This document shows, in pieces, positions 50,036 through 59,990 of a DNA stretch of 64,000 bases (position 1 is the stretch's first letter; each line of letters begins with the position of its first letter). Source of the stretch: Mycobacterium mantenii. Lineage in GTDB: Bacteria > Actinomycetota > Actinomycetes > Mycobacteriales > Mycobacteriaceae. The stretch spans positions 5,332,001 through 5,396,000 of the forward strand of contig NZ_AP022590.1 in assembly GCF_010731775.1 (NCBI RefSeq). The letters run 5' to 3'. The notes below the pieces were generated by a model. The model saw nothing but the letters and a program-made list of their open reading frames with translations. It ran no database searches and had not been told where the DNA came from. The position numbers and the translations under genes are program-made.

Positions 50036-50713
50036 TCAGCTCAGTAGCTCCGACAACTCCTTGGCGGCCTTGACTACCGCATCCTTGCCGCGCATCACGA
50101 CGTCTTCCCGGTGTGAGATGAGGTTGATGCACGTTGGCGGGGACGGCACCGGGCGGCGCACCCCCACGGCCAGCCCGTAGGTATTCGGCTCGATTTCACC
50201 GTAGGTCGTCACCCAACCACGTTCGCGCGCACGGGAAACCAGCTCGCGTTCGCCCGGGCGCGGAGGCATGCACGCTAGCAGGGCGATCCCGGCGGCGCCG
50301 CGATCCAACGGGTATCGGCTGCCCTCGTGAAACGAAAGCTGGTAGGCGACATGGCTGGGCACGATCACCGCGATGGCCACCTGTTGGTCGCCTTCGGCGA
50401 TGAGTAGGGACACGGTGGTGCCGAGCTCGTCGGCCAGCGCGCGCAGCGTCGGCAGACTCACCTGGCGCACATTGCGGTCGAAGGAAGCGCCGAGCACGGC
50501 CAGGCCCGCTGCCGGCCGGTAGCGGCCGTCTTCTCCCTTGGCCACCAGTCGGAACTCGGCCAACGTCGTCAGTAATCGGTAGGCGATGGTGCGGTGCACC
50601 CCCACCTGATCGGCGAGCTGTTGCACCGTCAGTCCTCTGGGGGAGTCCGCCACCATCTGCAGCGCCGTCAGACCCCTGGCCAGGGTCTGCGAACCGGTAC
50701 CGGACCCGGTCAC
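50036..50713 (-). CDS. IclR-family transcriptional regulator
   Basis: 225 residues from a GTG with GGGAAGG upstream; the frame to 50782 overlaps the operator. N-terminal winged helix: ALQMVADSPRGLTVQQLADQ, VGVHRTIAYRLLTTLAEF. The C-terminal IclR effector domain includes GAAGIALLACMP and YGLAVGVRRPV. It divides the KstD-like gene on one side from the divergent catabolic operon. IclR proteins usually respond to pathway aromatic acids, so this one is the probable switch for the operon. Confidence 0.92.
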   Translation of the reverse strand: MTGSGTGSQTLARGLTALQMVADSPRGLTVQQLADQVGVHRTIAYRLLTTLAEFRLVAKGEDGRYRPAAGLAVLGASFDRNVRQVSLPTLRALADELGTTVSLLIAEGDQQVAIAVIVPSHVAYQLSFHEGSRYPLDRGAAGIALLACMPPRPGERELVSRARERGWVTTYGEIEPNTYGLAVGVRRPVPSPPTCINLISHREDVVMRGKDAVVKAAKELSELLS

Positions 50714-50756
50714 GGCCTTGACAGACCTTCCCGTGAGAGCGAAGCTCGATATATAA

Positions 50757-50772
50757 CGCACATCAGTGTGCG
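50757..50772. promoter_or_regulatory. IclR operator candidate
   Basis: CGCACA-TCAG-TGTGCG, with perfect 6-bp arms, in the divergent region between the IclR gene (start 50713) and the hydrolase operon (start 50839). Confidence 0.6.
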
Positions 50773-50838
50773 ATATTAGCACACCGAGTAAGCCGAAAAC
50801 GAGAACGAGATTTCCCGATCTGGAGGCCGGACAGCACC

Positions 50839-51702
50839 GTGGCGGAGTTCGAGAGCATCTGGAGCGATCTCCAGGGCGTCGCGTTTGAGCAGGGCTACCT
50901 CGACGCCGGAGGCGTGCGTACCCGCTACCTGCGTGCCGGTGATCCCGGCAAGCCGGTGCTGGTGCTACTGCACGGATCCGGTGGCCACGCCGAGGCCTAC
51001 GTCCGCAATCTGGCGGCGCACGCCGAGCATTTCTGGACTTGGTCGATCGACATGCTCGGCCACGGGTACACCGACAAGCCGGGACATCCGCTGGAAGTCC
51101 GCCACTACGTCGAGCACTTGATGGCGGTGCTGCGCACCATCGGGGTTGATCGCGCGTGCATCAGTGGCGAATCGCTCGGCGGCTGGGTGGCCGCCCGTAC
51201 CGCGGTCGACCACCCGGATGTGGTTAAGCGACTGGTGCTTAACACCGCCGGTGGCTCGCAGGCCGATCCCGTGGTGATGCAACGGATCATCACGCTGTCC
51301 ATGGCCGCCGCCGAGGACCCGACTTGGGAAACGGTGCAAGCGCGCATCAAATGGCTGATGGCCGACAAGTCTAAGGCGTACGACGACCTGGTTGCCAGCC
51401 GCCAAAGGGTCTATCGCCAATCGGGATTCGTCTCCGCCATGAGCGATATCATGGCGTTGCAAGATCCGGAGATTCGGGCGCGCAACATCCTCGGCCCGGA
51501 CGAATACGGGTCGATCATCGCCCCGACGCTGGTGCTGTGGACCAGTGACGACCCCACCGCCGACGTGACGGAGGGTCGTCGCATGGCCTCGATGATTCCG
51601 GGCGCTCGCTTCGAAGTGATGCCCGGGTGCGGTCATTGGCCGCAGTACGAGGACGCCAAGACGTTCAACCAGTTGCATCTCGACTTCCTGCTAGGGCGCT
51701 GA
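50839..51702 (+). CDS. meta-cleavage-product C-C hydrolase (MhpC/HsaD-like)
   Basis: 287 residues from a GTG. It has [15 protein letters not shown] (oxyanion loop), nucleophile elbow [20 protein letters not shown] (acid) and the catalytic His in [11 protein letters not shown]. The length and the SGESLGG and GHWPQ motifs are typical of hydrolases that split the ring-opened product of an extradiol dioxygenase. It is the first gene of the operon and overlaps the next by one base (TGATG). Substrate specificity is inferred from the downstream dioxygenase. Confidence 0.85.
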   Translation: MAEFESIWSDLQGVAFEQGYLDAGGVRTRYLRAGDPGKPVLVLLHGSGGHAEAYVRNLAAHAEHFWTWSIDMLGHGYTDKPGHPLEVRHYVEHLMAVLRTIGVDRACISGESLGGWVAARTAVDHPDVVKRLVLNTAGGSQADPVVMQRIITLSMAAAEDPTWETVQARIKWLMADKSKAYDDLVASRQRVYRQSGFVSAMSDIMALQDPEIRARNILGPDEYGSIIAPTLVLWTSDDPTADVTEGRRMASMIPGARFEVMPGCGHWPQYEDAKTFNQLHLDFLLGR

Positions 51703-53414
51703 TGGCAACCGACGGGCACCAGACACCAGGCGTCGACGTCGACGTTGTCATCGTCGGCGCGGGCCCGGTCGGTCTAACCCTGGCCAATATCCTTGGTCTG
51801 CAAAGTGTTCGAACGTTGTTGGTCGACGAACGCGATAGCCTGATCGATTATCCGCGCGGCGTCGGCCTCGATGACGAGTCGTTGCGCACCTTCCAGTCGA
51901 TCGGCCTGGTCGACCGTGTCCTGCCGCATACGGTCCCCAACCAGATTCTGCGTTTCTTCGACGCCAAGCGCCGGGTGCTTGCTGAAATGGCCCCACCCGA
52001 CGCGCGTTTCGGTTGGCCCAAGCGCAACGGGTTCGTCCAACCGCTCGTCGACGCCGAGTTGCTGGCCGGTCTCGACCGATTCGATTGCGTCGAGGTGCGG
52101 TGGAGCAGGCCGATGACCGGCTGCGCGGAAACAACCGACGGCGTCACGGTCGAGCTTGGTGGCGAAGGGGATAGCGCCAGGGTGCGGGCGCGCTACGTGG
52201 TCGGGTGCGACGGCGGCCGCAGCATGACCCGCCGGGTGATGGGAGTGTCCTTCGACGGAACGACGTCCTCGACACGGTGGCTGGTCGTCGACATCGCCAA
52301 CGACCCCCTCGGGCACCCCAACAGCGAGGTCGGCGCCGACCCCGAACGTCCGTATGCCTCGATCTCTATCGCCCACGGAATTCGCCGCTTCGAGTTCATG
52401 ATTCACGTCGACGAGACCGACGAACAGGCCGAAGACCCGGCGTTCCTGACGCAGATGCTGGCCCGGATGGTGCCCCACCCCGACCGGGTCGACGTGATCC
52501 GGCGCCGGGTGTACACCCACCACTCACGGATCGCCGGCGCGTTCCGCCAGGGCCGGCTGCTGCTGGCCGGCGATGCCGCTCACTTGATGCCGGTATGGCA
52601 GGGGCAGGGCTACAACAGCGGGATCCGGGACGCGGCGAACCTGGGCTGGAAGCTCGCCGCGGTGGTGAACGGCCGGGCCGCGGACACGCTGCTGGACACC
52701 TATGACGTGGAACGTCGCAAGCACGCCCGCGCGATGATCGACCTGTCCACCATGGTGGGGCGGGTGATCTCGCCGACCAACCGCCGGGTGGCAACCGCGC
52801 GGGACCTTCTGGTGCGGTCGGCGTCGGTCGTGCCGTCGCTCAAGCGATATGTGCTGGAAATGCGGTTCAAGCCGATGCCCCGCTACGAGCACGGCGCCGT
52901 CGTGCACGCCGCGCCGGGCGGTACCGATTCGCCGGTGGGAACGCTGTTCATCCAGCCGCGCGTCGACACCCGAGACCAGCAGAACGTACTGCTCGACGAC
53001 GTGCTCGGCACCTGGTTCGCCGTGTTGTGCTGGAACAACAACCCGCGCAAGATTCTCGGCGATGTAGCGTTCGCGAACTGGAAGGCGCTGGGCGCCCGGT
53101 TCTTTGCGCTCCGGCCGGCGACCCAGCTGCACTGGACCGGACACGACGACCCCGATGTCGTGGTCGTCGGCGATCGGCACGGTGAGCTCAAATCTTGGTT
53201 CGACGCCCACTCCGAATCGGTGCTGTTCCTACGCCCCGACCGCTGCATCGCGGGTGCCTGCATCGCTCAGCGCGCACCCGATCTGAGCGCCGCACTCCTT
53301 GATGCGCTCGCACTCACGCCGCGAGGAGGTGATTTCCAAAGTGACACTGGCTCTGTGCTGTATGTCGCACAGCCCTCTCCTGAATCTTCCGGGGCCGTCG
53401 CAGGACCTGCTTGA
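51702..53414 (+). CDS. MhpA-like FAD-dependent hydroxylase
   Basis: 570 residues with Rossmann [20 protein letters not shown], the DG motif in [12 protein letters not shown] and the second FAD motif [20 protein letters not shown]. The length and C-terminal thioredoxin-like part match the 3-(3-hydroxyphenyl)propionate hydroxylase group, which puts a second hydroxyl on a phenolic ring before cleavage. It starts in the stop of the hydrolase gene. Its last 74 bp overlap the next gene, whose strong ribosome-binding site lies inside this frame; the residues after TPRGGDF could be a recent C-terminal extension. Confidence 0.88.
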   Translation: MATDGHQTPGVDVDVVIVGAGPVGLTLANILGLQSVRTLLVDERDSLIDYPRGVGLDDESLRTFQSIGLVDRVLPHTVPNQILRFFDAKRRVLAEMAPPDARFGWPKRNGFVQPLVDAELLAGLDRFDCVEVRWSRPMTGCAETTDGVTVELGGEGDSARVRARYVVGCDGGRSMTRRVMGVSFDGTTSSTRWLVVDIANDPLGHPNSEVGADPERPYASISIAHGIRRFEFMIHVDETDEQAEDPAFLTQMLARMVPHPDRVDVIRRRVYTHHSRIAGAFRQGRLLLAGDAAHLMPVWQGQGYNSGIRDAANLGWKLAAVVNGRAADTLLDTYDVERRKHARAMIDLSTMVGRVISPTNRRVATARDLLVRSASVVPSLKRYVLEMRFKPMPRYEHGAVVHAAPGGTDSPVGTLFIQPRVDTRDQQNVLLDDVLGTWFAVLCWNNNPRKILGDVAFANWKALGARFFALRPATQLHWTGHDDPDVVVVGDRHGELKSWFDAHSESVLFLRPDRCIAGACIAQRAPDLSAALLDALALTPRGGDFQSDTGSVLYVAQPSPESSGAVAGPA

Positions 53415-54279
53415 CGACATCGAAGGCGCGATTGCGCAAGCGCGACGCTTCGTCGAGGAGTATGACCCCGAACTGGTGGTCAGTTTCTCGCCGGATCACT
53501 ACAACGGCTTCTTTTACAAGGTGATGCCGCCCTTCTGCATCGGCACCAGCGCCTGCGGGGTAGGCGATTACGGCACCTACGCCGGCGCGTTGAACGTGCC
53601 GGAAACCCTTGCGTCCGACTGCGCGAAGGCGGTTCTCGACGCGGGCATCGACGTCGCGGTATCGGCGAGCATGGACGTCGATCACGGCACCGTGCAGCCG
53701 CTCGAGAAGCTCTTCGGGAACGCCACCTCGCGTCCCGTGATACCGATCTTCGTCAACGCCATCGGGGTGCCGCTGGGGCCGATGCATCGCTGCCGTGCGC
53801 TCGGCACCGCCGTCGGCAGCTACCTGACCACCCTGGACAAGCGAGTTCTGATCTTGGGCTCCGGTGGACTCTCGCACAGTCCGCCAGTGCCGACCCTGGC
53901 AACCGCACCTGCGCCGGTGCTGGAGCGGATCGTGCATGGCAGGCCGATGACCACCGAACAGCGCCAGGCCCGGGAAGCCGCCGTCATCGACGCGGCCAGG
54001 AATTTCGCTACCGGGGAGAGCGAACTGGAGGCACTCAACCCGACGTGGGACCACCGATTCCTGGAAATCATCGACGGAGGATGGCTGAGCGAATTGGATG
54101 GGTGGTCGAATTCGTTTGTCGCCCACGAGGGCGGCAGTTCCGCGCAGGAAATCCGTACCTGGGTAGCGGCGTTCGCGGCGCTGGAAGCGGCGGGGCCCTA
54201 CGAGACCATCGGACGGTACTACAAACCCGCGCCCGAACTGATCGCCGGTTTCGCCATCAGAACGGCGATTCCGAAGTGA
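53341..54279 (+). CDS. MhpB-like class III extradiol ring-cleavage dioxygenase
   Basis: 312 residues from a GTG behind AGGAGGTGATT, a near-perfect ribosome-binding site. It has the metal and catalytic residues of the LigB superfamily in the order [53 protein letters not shown] and [20 protein letters not shown], which is the pattern of 3-(2,3-dihydroxyphenyl)propionate 1,2-dioxygenase. It would open a catechol ring with Fe(II) and O2. It overlaps the next gene as GTGA. Confidence 0.9.
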   Translation: MTLALCCMSHSPLLNLPGPSQDLLDDIEGAIAQARRFVEEYDPELVVSFSPDHYNGFFYKVMPPFCIGTSACGVGDYGTYAGALNVPETLASDCAKAVLDAGIDVAVSASMDVDHGTVQPLEKLFGNATSRPVIPIFVNAIGVPLGPMHRCRALGTAVGSYLTTLDKRVLILGSGGLSHSPPVPTLATAPAPVLERIVHGRPMTTEQRQAREAAVIDAARNFATGESELEALNPTWDHRFLEIIDGGWLSELDGWSNSFVAHEGGSSAQEIRTWVAAFAALEAAGPYETIGRYYKPAPELIAGFAIRTAIPK

Positions 54280-56015
54280 CGGCGGCATTGGACGGTTTCG
54301 ACCACGTCGTCGACGTGGTCATCGTCGGGTCCGGCGGTGGCGGTATGACGGCCGCGCTGACGGCGCAGGCCTCCGGGCTTGACGCGCTGGTGATCGAAAA
54401 GTCCTCCCACTTCGGGGGTTCCACCGCCCTGTCCGGCGGCGGAATCTGGGTGCCCGGAGCTCCCGCCCAGCGGCGGGAGGGTTACGTGCCCTCGCCCGAG
54501 GCCGTCGTGGACTACCTCAAACAGATCACCGAGGGCCTGGTCAGCGAGGCGCGGCTGCGGCAATACGTCGAGACCGCACCACAAATGCTGCAATTCTTGG
54601 AGCACCTGTCCGGGTGGTTCGAATTCGTGTGGAAGCCCGGCTATGCCGATTACTACCCCGAGTTGCCCGGCGGCTCCGAACTGGGCAGCACCATCAACGT
54701 GCCGCCCATCGACCTGCGGAAGTTGGGCCCCGACGAGCAGAAGCTGTTGCAGCCCCTGGCGCTGGCCCCGAAGGGAATCTGGTTGGGCCCCAAGGAACTG
54801 CGCATGTTTTACCGGATCAGGCAGTCATGGGCCGGCAAAGGTGTGCTGCTGAAGTTGATTTCACGGATGGTCCGGGCCCGGGTGTTCGGCGAGCGGATGG
54901 CCGCGATCGGGCAGTCGCTGGCGGCCCGGCTCCGGTTGGCGCTGAGGGAACGCGGCATCCCGCTCTGGCTGGACTCGCCAATGGTGCAGCTGCTCACTGA
55001 CGCCGACGGAGCGGTCACCGGTGCGGTGGTGGAACGAGAGGGCAAGTCGCAGCGGGTCGGCGCCCGCCTGGGCGTCATCCTGGCGTCCGGTGGCTTCGAC
55101 CACGACCTCGCCTGGCGCAAGGAACTTTTGCCCGAGGTGGACCAAGACTGGAGCTTCGGCAATCCCGCGGCCATGGGCGACGGCATCCGCGCCGGCCAAA
55201 AGGTCGGCGCGGCAACGGACCTCCTCGACGAAGCCTGGTGGTTCCCGGCGATCCAGTGGCCGGATGGCCGCATGCAATTCATGCTCAACGAACGGATGAT
55301 GCCGGCGCAGTTCATCGTCAACGGCGCGGGCAAGCGCTTCATCAACGAGGCGGCCCCCTACATGGACTTCGGTCACGCCATGATCGACGGCCAGAGGTCC
55401 GGCATCACCCACATCCCGTGTTGGTTGATCACCGACCACAGATCGTTCAATCGCTACGTCGTCGGGGGCCACCTGCCGATACCCAAGATCCCGGGGGCGC
55501 CGGTGCCCACCGGCCGGAAGATCCCGTCGGCCTGGCTGGAATCGGGTGTGGTCAAAGCGGCCATGACATGGGACGAGATGGCGGCGAAGATCGGCGTGCC
55601 CGCGGACCAGCTTGCCGAAACCGCCCGCCGCTTCAACGAACTCGCCCGCAAGGGACACGACGACGACTTCAACCGCGGCGACAGCGTGTATGACAACTAC
55701 TACGGCGACCACACCCTGCCCAACCCGAACCTGTATCCGCTCGGCGATCCGCCGTACTACGCCTTCCGGATCGTCCTCGGAGACCTGGGGACCTCCGGCG
55801 GGCTGCTGACCGACGAGCACGCCCGCGTGCTGCGGGCCGATGGCACCGTGGTGCATGGACTCTACGCGGTGGGTAACACCTCCGCGCCGGTGATGGGCCG
55901 CAGCTACGCCGGTGCCGGGGCAACCATCGGCCCAGCCATGACCTTCGGCTATGTCGCGGCGAAACACGTTGCGGCCCAAGCGGCCAACCGAGCCATTAAT
56001 ACTCATAGGAGGTAA
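54276..56015 (+). CDS. FAD-dependent dehydrogenase, KstD-like (second copy)
   Basis: 579 residues from a GTG overlapping the dioxygenase stop. FAD motif [35 protein letters not shown], a substrate region with [11 protein letters not shown], and the end [20 protein letters not shown]. It is related to the flavoprotein at 48405 but the two differ over most of their length. It probably dehydrogenates an alicyclic ketone on the way to the aromatic ring. Steroid specificity is not shown. Confidence 0.87.
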   Translation: MTAALDGFDHVVDVVIVGSGGGGMTAALTAQASGLDALVIEKSSHFGGSTALSGGGIWVPGAPAQRREGYVPSPEAVVDYLKQITEGLVSEARLRQYVETAPQMLQFLEHLSGWFEFVWKPGYADYYPELPGGSELGSTINVPPIDLRKLGPDEQKLLQPLALAPKGIWLGPKELRMFYRIRQSWAGKGVLLKLISRMVRARVFGERMAAIGQSLAARLRLALRERGIPLWLDSPMVQLLTDADGAVTGAVVEREGKSQRVGARLGVILASGGFDHDLAWRKELLPEVDQDWSFGNPAAMGDGIRAGQKVGAATDLLDEAWWFPAIQWPDGRMQFMLNERMMPAQFIVNGAGKRFINEAAPYMDFGHAMIDGQRSGITHIPCWLITDHRSFNRYVVGGHLPIPKIPGAPVPTGRKIPSAWLESGVVKAAMTWDEMAAKIGVPADQLAETARRFNELARKGHDDDFNRGDSVYDNYYGDHTLPNPNLYPLGDPPYYAFRIVLGDLGTSGGLLTDEHARVLRADGTVVHGLYAVGNTSAPVMGRSYAGAGATIGPAMTFGYVAAKHVAAQAANRAINTHRR

Positions 56016-56017
56016 GG

Positions 56018-57319
56018 ATGAAAATCTCACTGTTCTACGAATTCGCTCTGCCGCGGCCCTGGGCGCCCGACGACGAACACGTCATGCTGCAGGACTGTCT
56101 CAACGAGGTCGAGGCCGCCGACAAAGCGGGATTCTCCACCGTGTGGCTGACCGAGCACCATTTTCTCGAGGAGTACTGCCACTCGACGGCACCGGAGATC
56201 TTCTTGGCCGCGGCCAGCCAGCGGACCAAGAACATCCGGCTGGGATTCGGGATCATGCACCTGCCGCCGGTGGTCAATCACCCCGCCCGCGTGGCCGAAC
56301 GCATCGCCACCCTCGACCTGCTGTCCAACGGTCGCGTCGAATTCGGGACCGGGGAATCATCGTCGGTCGGCGAACTCGGCGGATTCAACATCGACCCCGC
56401 CGACAAGCGGGCACAGTGGGAAGAGGCCCTCGAGGTTTCGATCCGCTGCATGATCGAAGAGCCGTTTACCGGCTTCAACGGCGAACACGTCCAGATGCCG
56501 GCGCGCAACGTCGTTCCCAAGCCGCTGCAAAAGCCGCATCCGCCGGTCTGGGTCGCCTGCACGCGACCCGCCAGCGTGCAGATGGCCGCCCAAAAGGCGA
56601 TCGGGGCTTTGAGTTTCGCCTACACCGGGCCCGGCCCGCTGACCGAGCGGGTGAACGGCTACTACAAAGAGTTCGAGGAGAACGGTGTCCCGGTCACTCC
56701 CCGAATCAACCCGAACATCCTGGCCATCGGCGGTGACCTCTCGATGATGGTGGCCAAGACCGATGAGCAGGCGCTGCAGCGGCTCGGACAGGGCGGCGGT
56801 TTCTTCTCGTTCGGAATCATGCACTACTACATGACGGGAGTGCACACGCCGGGACGGACCGGGGTGTGGAAGCGCTATCTCGAAGAGGTGGAAAAGGATC
56901 CGACGCTGGCGTACGGGCCGGGCCGCGGTGCCATCGGATCTCCGGCCACGGTGCGCGAGTTCCTGCGCGGCTACGAAGAAAGCGGCGTCGACGAGATCAT
57001 CTTGCTGCTCAACCCGCGCAGCCACGAGGGCACCATGGAATCCATCGAGCTGATGGGCAAAGAGGTGCTCCCCGAATTCATTGAGCGCGACGCCAAGGCG
57101 GTGGTGGAAAAGGCGAAGCGGCTCGAACCCGTCATCGAGAAGGTGGAGGCACGCCGGCCGAAATCGACCGCACCGCAATTCGACGAGGATTACTCGTTTG
57201 GTGGACTCCCGACTGGTCGTGGCGGTAAGTTCACCGCCAGCGAGATCCCCGAAGCCATGGCGGAGATCAACGAAGGCCGCGTCCAGGCCGCACAGCGCGC
57301 AAAGGAACAGCAGAAGTAG
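56018..57319 (+). CDS. LLM-class flavin-dependent monooxygenase
   Basis: 433 residues with the luciferase-like pattern MKISLFYEFALPRPW, TVWLTEHHFLEEYCHSTAPE, LGFGIMHLPPVVNHPARVAE and GRVEFGTGESSSVGELGGFN, close to two-component FMNH2 monooxygenases. AGGAGGTAAGG precedes the ATG. A long helical, charged C-terminus (residues about 345-433) is present. It likely needs a reductase from elsewhere. It is translationally linked to the preceding flavoprotein by a 2-bp gap. Confidence 0.88.
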   Translation: MKISLFYEFALPRPWAPDDEHVMLQDCLNEVEAADKAGFSTVWLTEHHFLEEYCHSTAPEIFLAAASQRTKNIRLGFGIMHLPPVVNHPARVAERIATLDLLSNGRVEFGTGESSSVGELGGFNIDPADKRAQWEEALEVSIRCMIEEPFTGFNGEHVQMPARNVVPKPLQKPHPPVWVACTRPASVQMAAQKAIGALSFAYTGPGPLTERVNGYYKEFEENGVPVTPRINPNILAIGGDLSMMVAKTDEQALQRLGQGGGFFSFGIMHYYMTGVHTPGRTGVWKRYLEEVEKDPTLAYGPGRGAIGSPATVREFLRGYEESGVDEIILLLNPRSHEGTMESIELMGKEVLPEFIERDAKAVVEKAKRLEPVIEKVEARRPKSTAPQFDEDYSFGGLPTGRGGKFTASEIPEAMAEINEGRVQAAQRAKEQQK

Positions 57320-57359
57320 TGCCGGAAGGCATCTGAGTCGGAGGATTTCGGGGCGAGCC

Positions 57360-58190
57360 TTGCGAGACATCGACGAGCTGTGGCGCTACGACGGCCGCCG
57401 TGCGGTGGTCACCGGGTGTGCTTCCGGCATCGGCGAACACGTGGTCCGGCAGCTCGCCGAGCTTGGGGCCGAGGTCGTCGGGCTGGACAAGCGGCAACCC
57501 GACATCGCTATCGATGAGTTTCACGAAATCGACCTGGCCGATCAAACGTCGATCGAGTCGGCGGTGGCCGCGGTCACGGACCCAGTTGATGCGCTGTTCA
57601 ATGTTGCGGGTGTGTCATCAGGGATCGGCGATCCGCGACGGGTCGTGACCATCAACTTCTTGGGGATGCGTCACATCACCGAGGCGCTGATCCCGAAGAT
57701 GCCTGTGGGGTCGTCCATTGTGAGCGTGTCATCGCTTGCGGCGGCCGGATACCGGGAGCATCTGCGGGAGGTGGCGCCGCTGCTTCATACCGCGTCGATG
57801 CGGGAGGGCATCGACTGGTGCGCCGGGAATCCCGATGCGCTGGGCACCGGCTACCAGTTGTCCAAGGAAGCGATCATCCTGTACACCATGCGCGGCGCAA
57901 CACCGCTGGGCGCGCGGGGAATCCGCATCAACTGCACCGGTCCCGGGGTCACCGAGACGCCGATCCTGGACCAGCTGCGCACGGCCTACGGGCAAGGCTT
58001 TCTCGACGACATTCCCAAACCGCTGGGTCGTGTTTCCGGTCCCGCCGAGCAAGCCTCGGTACTGCTCTTCCTGAATAGCAATGCCGCCAGCTATATTTCG
58101 GGCCAGGTGTTGTGGGTGGACGGCGGAAACGTGGGCGCCGCAATCGCCCGTGAACTCGAGGAAGGGCGGGCCGATGGCCGACTTGACTGA
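57360..58190 (+). CDS. SDR oxidoreductase of the 3-alpha-hydroxysteroid-dehydrogenase-like type
   Basis: 276 residues if a TTG at 57360 is the start; the frame further upstream is the shadow of the previous gene. It has VTGCASGIGEHVVRQLAELG, NVAGVSSG, SVSSLAAAGY and the active-site Tyr-Lys in GYQLSKEAIILYTM. The spacing between SSL and YxxxK is widened by an insert (EHLREVAPLLHTASMREGID), as in coniferyl-alcohol/hydroxysteroid dehydrogenases. It likely oxidises a pathway alcohol and overlaps the next gene by 17 bp. Confidence 0.87.
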   Translation: MRDIDELWRYDGRRAVVTGCASGIGEHVVRQLAELGAEVVGLDKRQPDIAIDEFHEIDLADQTSIESAVAAVTDPVDALFNVAGVSSGIGDPRRVVTINFLGMRHITEALIPKMPVGSSIVSVSSLAAAGYREHLREVAPLLHTASMREGIDWCAGNPDALGTGYQLSKEAIILYTMRGATPLGARGIRINCTGPGVTETPILDQLRTAYGQGFLDDIPKPLGRVSGPAEQASVLLFLNSNAASYISGQVLWVDGGNVGAAIARELEEGRADGRLD

Positions 58191-59166
58191 TTTTCGGCGG
58201 GTCGCGCGAGACGTCTCCAATTGGGGGCGGTGGGGGAACGACGACGAGCTCGGCACGTTGAACTTCATTACCGCGGACAAGGTCGCCCAGGCGGCCGGCC
58301 TGGTCAGGCATGGCAAGGTGTTTCCGCTCGGCGTCGACTTCGGCGCCTCCGGTCCGCAAGGCGCCTTCGAGTTTCGGCATAACCCGGTGCACATCATGAC
58401 CGTCGATGGCGGAGACGTGCACACGCTGGCCAAGTACGGGCCCAGCTGGCCACGTAATCCGTTGGCCCAGCAGTTGAGTAGCTACATGACGGCCGACAAC
58501 CCGTTCCGCTTCAACGACGACATCATCATCATGCCGTTGCAGGCGGCAAGCCAATGGGATGCGCTGTCGCACGTCTACTACGACGATTACCTCTACAACG
58601 GCTTCGCGGCGGATTCGGTGACCAGTCTGGGCGCCTACCACTGTGGCATCGACAAGGTTGACGTCAAGGGCATCACCTCCCGGGGTGTGCTGCTGGACTT
58701 GGTTCGCCATCGCGGTGCCGAGGTCTTCCTCGAAGCGGGAAACCCGATTTCCCCGGAGGAACTCGACGACGTGGTCCGCGCGCAGGGCGTGACAATCGAG
58801 CCGGGCGACATTGTGGTGATCCGGACCGGCTGGTGGACAAGGTTTCTCATGACCGGAAACAAGACCGAAGGTTATTCCGGACTGGACTGGCGATGCGCCC
58901 AGTGGCTGCATGATCACCAGATCGCCGCCGTCGCCGCAGACAACCTTCAGGTCGAAGACCTCGTATCCGGGGTCGACGGGATAACTTTCCCGCTGCATCT
59001 GCTCTGCCTACGCGACATGGGGATGATCTTCGGCGAGTACTGGGATCTCGCGGCGCTCGCGGAGGATTGCGCCGCCGACGGCGTCTACGAGTTCCAGCTG
59101 GTCGCACCGCCCCTGCGGGTGGTCGGCGCGGTCGGCTCCCCGGTCAATCCCATCGCGATCAAGTGA
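58174..59166 (+). CDS. cyclase-family metal-dependent hydrolase
   Basis: 330 residues from an ATG at 58174. The pattern SNWGRWGNDDELGTLNFITA, then QAASQWDALSHVYYDDYLYN, IDKVDVKGITSRGVLLDLVR and VIRTGWW is the kynurenine-formamidase-like cyclase family (PF04199), in the subgroup where the metal motif reads QWDALSH. It probably hydrolyses a lactone or amide ring. It is coupled on both sides (17-bp overlap before; TGATG after). Confidence 0.87.
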   Translation: MADLTDFRRVARDVSNWGRWGNDDELGTLNFITADKVAQAAGLVRHGKVFPLGVDFGASGPQGAFEFRHNPVHIMTVDGGDVHTLAKYGPSWPRNPLAQQLSSYMTADNPFRFNDDIIIMPLQAASQWDALSHVYYDDYLYNGFAADSVTSLGAYHCGIDKVDVKGITSRGVLLDLVRHRGAEVFLEAGNPISPEELDDVVRAQGVTIEPGDIVVIRTGWWTRFLMTGNKTEGYSGLDWRCAQWLHDHQIAAVAADNLQVEDLVSGVDGITFPLHLLCLRDMGMIFGEYWDLAALAEDCAADGVYEFQLVAPPLRVVGAVGSPVNPIAIK

Positions 59167-59987
59167 TGGACTTTCAGCGCAGAACCATGCTGGTGGACGG
59201 CCTGACCACCGGCTACCTGGAGGCCGGCGATGGCGATCCGGTGGTGCTGCTGCACGGCGGCGAGTTCGGCGCCAGCGCCGAACTCGGTTGGGAACGCACT
59301 ATTCCCGCGCTGGCAGCACGCTATCGGGTGCTGGCCCCGGACATGCTCGGGTATGGAAGTTCGGCGAAGGTCATCGACTTCGTCGACGGCCGCGGCATGC
59401 GGATCCGCCATGTGGCGCGGTTGTGCGAATTGCTCGGCGTCGACTCGGCGCATTTCGTGGGTAATTCGATGGGAGCCATCAATCTGCTCACTGACGCCAC
59501 GTCGGACACGCCGTTGCTCCCAGTCCGCAGTCTGGTGATCATTTGCGGCGGCGGAGAGATCCAGCAGAACGAGTATTTCGAGGCGCTGCAAAGCTTTGAC
59601 GCGACGTTGCCGGCGATGCGCCGCATCGTCGAAGCGCTGTTCTTCGACTCCGGCTATCCCGATGACGACGACTACGTGCGGCGTCGCTATGAGTCGGGCA
59701 CGGCGCCGGGGGCATGGGAGGCCGTCGCCGCGGCCAGATTCCGCCGGCCCGGCGCAACTTCGTCCGGGACGCCGTCGAGTGCGCGAGCCTACGAACGCAT
59801 CGGCGTACCAACGCTTGTCGTCGAAGGGGGAGGTGACAAGCTCCTTCCGGCCGGCTGGGCCGCCGAGATCGCCAAGCAGATCGACGGGGCCCGCTCGGTC
59901 GTGGTCGACAAGGCCGGACATTGCCCCCAGATCGAGCAACCCTGGGTGGTCAACGAATTGCTGATGAATTTCCTGGGCGGGCTCTGA
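59166..59987 (+). CDS. alpha/beta hydrolase, second in the operon
   Basis: 273 residues with LLHGGEFGASAELGW, nucleophile elbow VGNSMGA (Ser), acid in VEGGGDKLLPA and His in DKAGHCPQIEQPW. It belongs to the same broad group as the C-C hydrolase at the head of the operon, but the loop motifs differ, so it likely acts on a different intermediate. It starts inside the stop of the cyclase gene. Last gene of the operon. Confidence 0.87.
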   Translation: MDFQRRTMLVDGLTTGYLEAGDGDPVVLLHGGEFGASAELGWERTIPALAARYRVLAPDMLGYGSSAKVIDFVDGRGMRIRHVARLCELLGVDSAHFVGNSMGAINLLTDATSDTPLLPVRSLVIICGGGEIQQNEYFEALQSFDATLPAMRRIVEALFFDSGYPDDDDYVRRRYESGTAPGAWEAVAAARFRRPGATSSGTPSSARAYERIGVPTLVVEGGGDKLLPAGWAAEIAKQIDGARSVVVDKAGHCPQIEQPWVVNELLMNFLGGL

Positions 59988-59990
59988 CCG

